This document shows positions 8,257-12,042 of a stretch of DNA of 12,042 nucleotides, one piece after another. How positions within the stretch are numbered: the first letter of the stretch is position 1; each line of letters begins with the position of its first letter. Position numbers and translations under genes: made by a program. The stretch is from Acephala macrosclerotiorum. Lineage: Eukaryota > Ascomycota > Leotiomycetes > Helotiales > Mollisiaceae. The stretch is taken from positions 1 through 12,042 of the forward strand of contig MU119944.1 of assembly GCA_014904845.1 (NCBI GenBank). Reading direction: 5' to 3'. Below the pieces are notes generated by a model that saw only the letters and a program-made list of their open reading frames with translations, was not told where the DNA came from and did not search any database.

Positions 8257-9894
8257 AATATAATAATAATAATTTTATTATTTATTAATAATCGTTAAAT
8301 TATAAAATATTATAAAATTATTTAATTCGAATAAATTTTTAAAAAATTTTAAATTTTAAATTTTATTTTATTTATATTAATTTCTCAATTATATATATCG
8401 TTATTTTTAAAAATATTATTTAATATTTAATAAATTATTCGAATAATATATTCGAAAAAATATTTAATAAAATAAATTATTTTTAAATTATTTTTAAATT
8501 TTTTTATTTTAAAAATTTAAATTAATTTATTTAAATATTATTCGTTATATAATAATCGATTAAATTTCGATATCGTTAATAAATATTTTAATCGTATATT
8601 CGATTCGATCGTATTTTTAATATTTTTTTTTTTTATTTAATATTAATAAAAATAATAAATCGAGAATTTTAAACGATATAAAATATTATTTTATTAATCG
8701 ATAAAATTTTTTTTTTGAAAATAAATTTAAAAAATTTTAATATATAATTTTATACGTTTAAATATTAATTAAAATTAAAAATTTTTATTTATAATTAAAT
8801 TAATTCGTATTATATAAATAATATATAATTTAATAAAAAATTAATATTAATTTTTAAAACGAACGATTAATAATATAATAAATAATAAATTTTAATTTAA
8901 ATATTTTAATAAATAAAAATATTATTAAAACGATAATTAAAAAATTAATTAAAATATATTATAAATTTTATTTTTTTATTTTAAAAATAAAATTAATAAT
9001 AAATTTAATTTTAAATTTAAATTTTTTTTTTAATTTTTTTTTTTATTTCGAATTTATTTATTTCGATAATAATATATTTTATTAATAAATTTATAATTAT
9101 ATAATTATTAATAATTTTAATTTTTAATATATTTTAACGTTTATAATATTTATTAACGTTATAAAATATATAATTAAAAAATTTTATAATTTATATTAAA
9201 ATTAAAATTAAAATTATTTTATATATATATTTTTAAAATTCGTTTAATAATAATAATATTATAATAAATAATATAAATAAAAATAAAAATAAATTTTATT
9301 ATTAAAAAAATTTATAATTTAAATATTATTAATTAATAAATAATAATTATTAAAAATTATTATTATTTTTATTATATATTTTTATTTATAATTTATAATA
9401 CGATTTCGAATTTATAATATAAAATATTTATAATATAATATATTATAAAATTATTAATTTTAATTTTAAATATTATTATAAAAATTTTAATATAAAATTT
9501 TATATTTAATATTTTTATTTTCGATTAAATATTTCGTATTTATTATAATAAAAAATTTTATTATCAATTTTAAAAGTTTAAATAATAATATTTTAAAAAT
9601 AAAAATAATATTATTAAAATTTTCGAAAATCGATTAATAAAAAATATTAAAATAAAAAAATCTTTTTAAATATAATATAAATTTTATATTACGTATTATA
9701 AATTAATATAATAAAAAATATATAAAACGATTTAAAAAAAATTATTTTAATAATTTATTTATTAAATTTTTAATATATTTATTATTATAAAAAAAATATT
9801 GAAATTAAAAATAAATTTTTAAAATAAATTATTATTAAATAATTATTAAAAAAAATAAAAAAAATATAAAATTTATATATTAATTAATTATTAA
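8257..9894. other. Gene-free extreme AT-rich block (right of repeat A)
   Basis: No gene, RNA or element end is visible in these 1.6 kb. 8521-8640 is relatively CG-rich (8 C and 8 G in 120 bases, all in CG), and a 14-bp palindrome ATTATTCGAATAAT lies at 8434-8447. 9243-9400 has no G or C. Stops saturate all frames. Confidence 0.85.
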
Positions 9895-10159
9895 TAGTAT
9901 TAATAACTTGTTAATAATACGCGCTATATAATAATTGTATATTTAAATCTTTAGTATTTAATTAAAAAACCGATTATCAATTGATAAATAAATTCGACCA
10001 ATAAAAATATTAAAACTCTCGATTTTCAAACGATTATAAACGATTGCGCGCGATTTTTACACAGTTATATTTAATTAATTAAATGGATCAATTTTTAAAT
10101 ATTTTAATTTAAACTTTTAATATCGAGTATTATAATTATTCGTATATTGAACTAGCGTT

Positions 10160-10173
10160 TTTACGCGCGTAAA
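10160..10173. repeat. 14-bp CG-centred palindrome
   Basis: TTTACGCGCGTAAA is its own reverse complement with a CGCGCG core, an unusually GC-rich symmetric site for this window. It is a possible dimer-binding site; no evidence of occupancy. Confidence 0.75.
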
Positions 10174-10311
10174 CTTTGTTTAAATCGATTGATTTTATAA
10201 TTAAATTTTAAATAATATTAATATTTTCAATTTTTATTTTTATTTATTTATATAATTTATAAAATAATAAAAATTTATTAATCGAATAAAACGCGATTAT
10301 TAGTTTATATA

Positions 10312-10340
10312 TAAATTTTAATGAAAAACATTAAAATTTA
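10312..10340. repeat. 12-bp perfect stem hairpin with A5 loop
   Basis: Arms TAAATTTTAATG (10312-10323) and CATTAAAATTTA (10329-10340) pair perfectly around AAAAA. The G:C pair next to the loop uses a TG/CA context that has been removed almost everywhere else, so both members survived together. There is no U tract or upstream gene to support a terminator reading. Confidence 0.8.
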
Positions 10341-10463
10341 ATAAGTTTTAATTTTATAATTTAATATTTTAATATACGCTCAATAAATTAATTTAAAATT
10401 TTTATAATAAATTAAATAAATATTATAAATTATAAATTTTAAATATTTAAATATTTAATTTTA

Positions 10464-10503
10464 AATTAATATTATTAATATCGAATTAATATTATTAATA
10501 TTA
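10464..10503 (+). repeat. 20-bp tandem repeat, two copies
   Basis: AATTAATATTATTAATAT is repeated head to tail, followed by CG in copy 1 and TA in copy 2. The CG/TA difference is two transitions at one CpG site, which is compatible with C-to-T change on both strands. Confidence 0.75.
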
Positions 10504-11231
10504 AATTAAAATAATTAATAATCGATTAAATTATTAATTTATTAATAATATTATTTATATACGTTTTTTTTAATAAAATAATTAATAAAAAATAAATTAA
10601 ATATTTTAATTAAATTTTATTATAAAAATTTTTTAAATAAATAAAAATATATACAACGAAAATTAATTTAAATAATATTTATTTTATTTTATTTTTTATA
10701 TTAAAATATTAATATAATAATTTTTTTTTCGTTTTTTATATATTTTTTTTATATATTTAATATTTTATATTTTTTTTTTAAATAATTAATCGTTTATTAA
10801 TATTTTAAAATTTTCGTTTATAATAAAAAATTTATAATTAATTATTAATAATTTTTTAATAAATATTTATATTTTTTAAAATTTAATATTAAAAATAAAA
10901 AAATAAAAATTTATTTTTTTATTTTATATTATATAATTTTATAAAATTTTCATTTTTAATTTATTTAATAATTTAAAAACAAAAAATATAATTATTATAA
11001 AAAACGAAATTCGATTTAAAAAATAATAATTAAAAAATAATTAATAATAAAAAAAATATTAAAAATAAAATATTAAAATATATTTTCGTTTTATTTATCG
11101 ATTAAATAATAATTAATACGATTCGTATTTCGCGAATATATTTTTTTTTTATTTTTTTTATTTTATATTCGATCGATAATAATTATTATTGTAAATTTAT
11201 TTTAAATTTATTTAACGATTTAAATTTTACG

Positions 11232-11266
11232 TTAAAATTTTTTAATTTAAACGTTTTATAAATATT
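11232..11266 (+). repeat. 35-bp exact repeat, copy 2
   Basis: Identical to 7855-7889 over 35 bases in the same orientation, about 3.4 kb downstream. Local context also shares A/T-rich blocks such as TTTATTTTAAATTT to the left. It may be the edge of a third copy of the element that includes family A, but the remaining alignment is too weak to extend by eye. Confidence 0.8.
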
Positions 11267-12042
11267 TAAAATTAAAATAATTCTCGTTAATATAAAAAAA
11301 ATAATTCGTTTAAAAAAACGTTTATTTAAAAACGAATAAATTAATTAAAATTTTAAATAAAAACGTATTTTTAATAAAATTTTATATTAAATTATTATAA
11401 TTAATTTAATTAATTATATATAATTATTAAAATTATATTTATTAAAAAATATTTTTTAAAATTTTCGTTTTTTATATTAAATATTACGATTAATTTAATT
11501 AATTACATTTTTTTTATAATAAATTTTATTAAATAATAAAAGTTTTTATAATAATTATAAATTATAATTTATAATATTTTATAATTTCTATTTAAATTGT
11601 ATAATAATTATTAATTAAAATAAATTATAATTAAAAATATAAATAATTTAAATATAAATTCAATTTATAAATTAATTATAATAAATTTATTAAATTTATA
11701 AATAAGCAAATAAAATAAATTAAAAAAAAATTAAAATTTATTTTTAAATCGTAATATTTTATTTTCAAACTCGAAAATCGAAATAAGTTCTCAATTACTA
11801 ATAAACGACGTAAAAATAATTACGAGATTTAAAAATTTTTTACGAGTAAAAATTTTTTTATTTTTTTTTTATTTTACGTTATATTAAATAATAAAACGTT
11901 TAATAAAAAAAATATTATAATTTTTTTTTAAATTTAAATTATTATTAATTTTTTAAATAATATAATATAAAATATAAATATAAAATTTAATAAAAACATT
12001 TTAATATTATTAAATTAAATAAATATAAAAAAAAATTAAAAA

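Larger units (their letters stand above)
9895..10345. other. Less-decayed gene-free segment with palindromes
   Basis: Non-CpG C and G return here: AACTTG near 9905, AACCG near 9968, CGACCA near 9994, ACACAG near 10059, ATGGATCA near 10083 and GAACTAGCG near 10149. It is the second region, after 198-1050, that looks less mutated. It holds palindromes at 9974-9987 (TTATCAATTGATAA), 10069-10084 (A/T only) and 10160-10173 (TTTACGCGCGTAAA), plus a GCGCGCG run near 10046-10052. No open frame of useful length. It may be a short unique sequence or a younger repeat; identity unknown. Confidence 0.6.
10346..12042. other. Gene-free extreme AT-rich block (right end)
   Basis: No supportable gene in the last 1.7 kb. 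A 20-bp direct repeat (10464-10483 and 10484-10503, differing only at the last two bases), an ATTCGTTT/AAACGAAT inverted repeat (11304-11311 and 11330-11337) and the 35-bp repeat partner at 11232-11266 are the only structures seen. 11720-11860 keeps a few non-CpG C and G (AACTCG, GTTCTC) but shows no motif. The block runs off the right end of the window. Confidence 0.8.

Noticed and set aside
10312..10340. Intrinsic transcription terminator
   Set aside because: The stem is nearly all A/T, no gene lies upstream, and the right side lacks a distinctive U tract relative to the background.
1..12042. Mitochondrial, Plasmodium-type or reduced-symbiont genome
   Set aside because: Such genomes would show genes within 12 kb (dense in mitochondria and symbionts). 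Simple AT bias would not concentrate nearly all C and G into CG.
1..12042. Anaerobic gut fungus (Neocallimastigomycota) intergenic DNA
   Set aside because: These genomes have very AT-rich intergenic DNA, but a 12-kb gene-free block with strong CG retention fits RIP-type decay better. Not fully excluded without the source genome.

Overview
This window is almost pure A+T, non-coding DNA. It looks like a heavily decayed, heterochromatin-type repeat block from a filamentous ascomycete (Pezizomycotina) genome. G+C is well under 10 % over most of it, and runs of up to about 200 bp contain no G or C at all. Where C or G survives it is nearly always inside a CG dinucleotide (for example, all 8 C in 8521-8640). 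CA/TG, CT/AG and CC/GG have nearly vanished. That pattern fits C-to-T mutation that spares CpG, on both strands, as in repeat-induced point mutation (RIP). It does not fit ordinary AT bias or CpG-methylation decay, which removes CG first. The organism is inferred from this signature alone; no gene is present to confirm it.

Layout. 1-197 is pure A/T. 198-1050 is a less-decayed stretch opening with a 23-bp direct repeat and a 16-bp tandem repeat. 1111-1416 is one copy of a dispersed repeat whose second, diverged copy lies at 7965-8256. 1417-4359 is empty AT-rich DNA with microsatellites and a nested repeat/hairpin structure at 3852-3976. 4360-4623 is the one sharp compositional island (37 % G+C by hand count over 4371-4550). 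It is bounded by an 8-bp inverted repeat, GTTGATAT/ATATCAAC, and is best read as a solo LTR or other short non-autonomous element that entered after, or escaped, the decay. 4624-7680 is again empty, with a 12-bp tandem repeat at 7155-7190. 7681-8256 is CpG-richer and holds a 20-bp perfect palindrome, one member of a 35-bp exact repeat (the other at 11232-11266) and the second dispersed-repeat copy. 8257-9894 is empty. 9895-10345 is a second less-decayed stretch carrying several palindromes and a 12-bp-stem hairpin. 10346-12042 is empty apart from the 35-bp repeat partner and short repeats.

No protein-coding gene, tRNA, rRNA, CRISPR array or recognisable transposase/reverse transcriptase domain can be supported. 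Stop codons (TAA) saturate all frames; the longest open frame is 61 codons, starts with TTG and is low-complexity. The content of interest is therefore structural: the mutational signature, the spared island, and the paired repeats that preserve a record of the decay.
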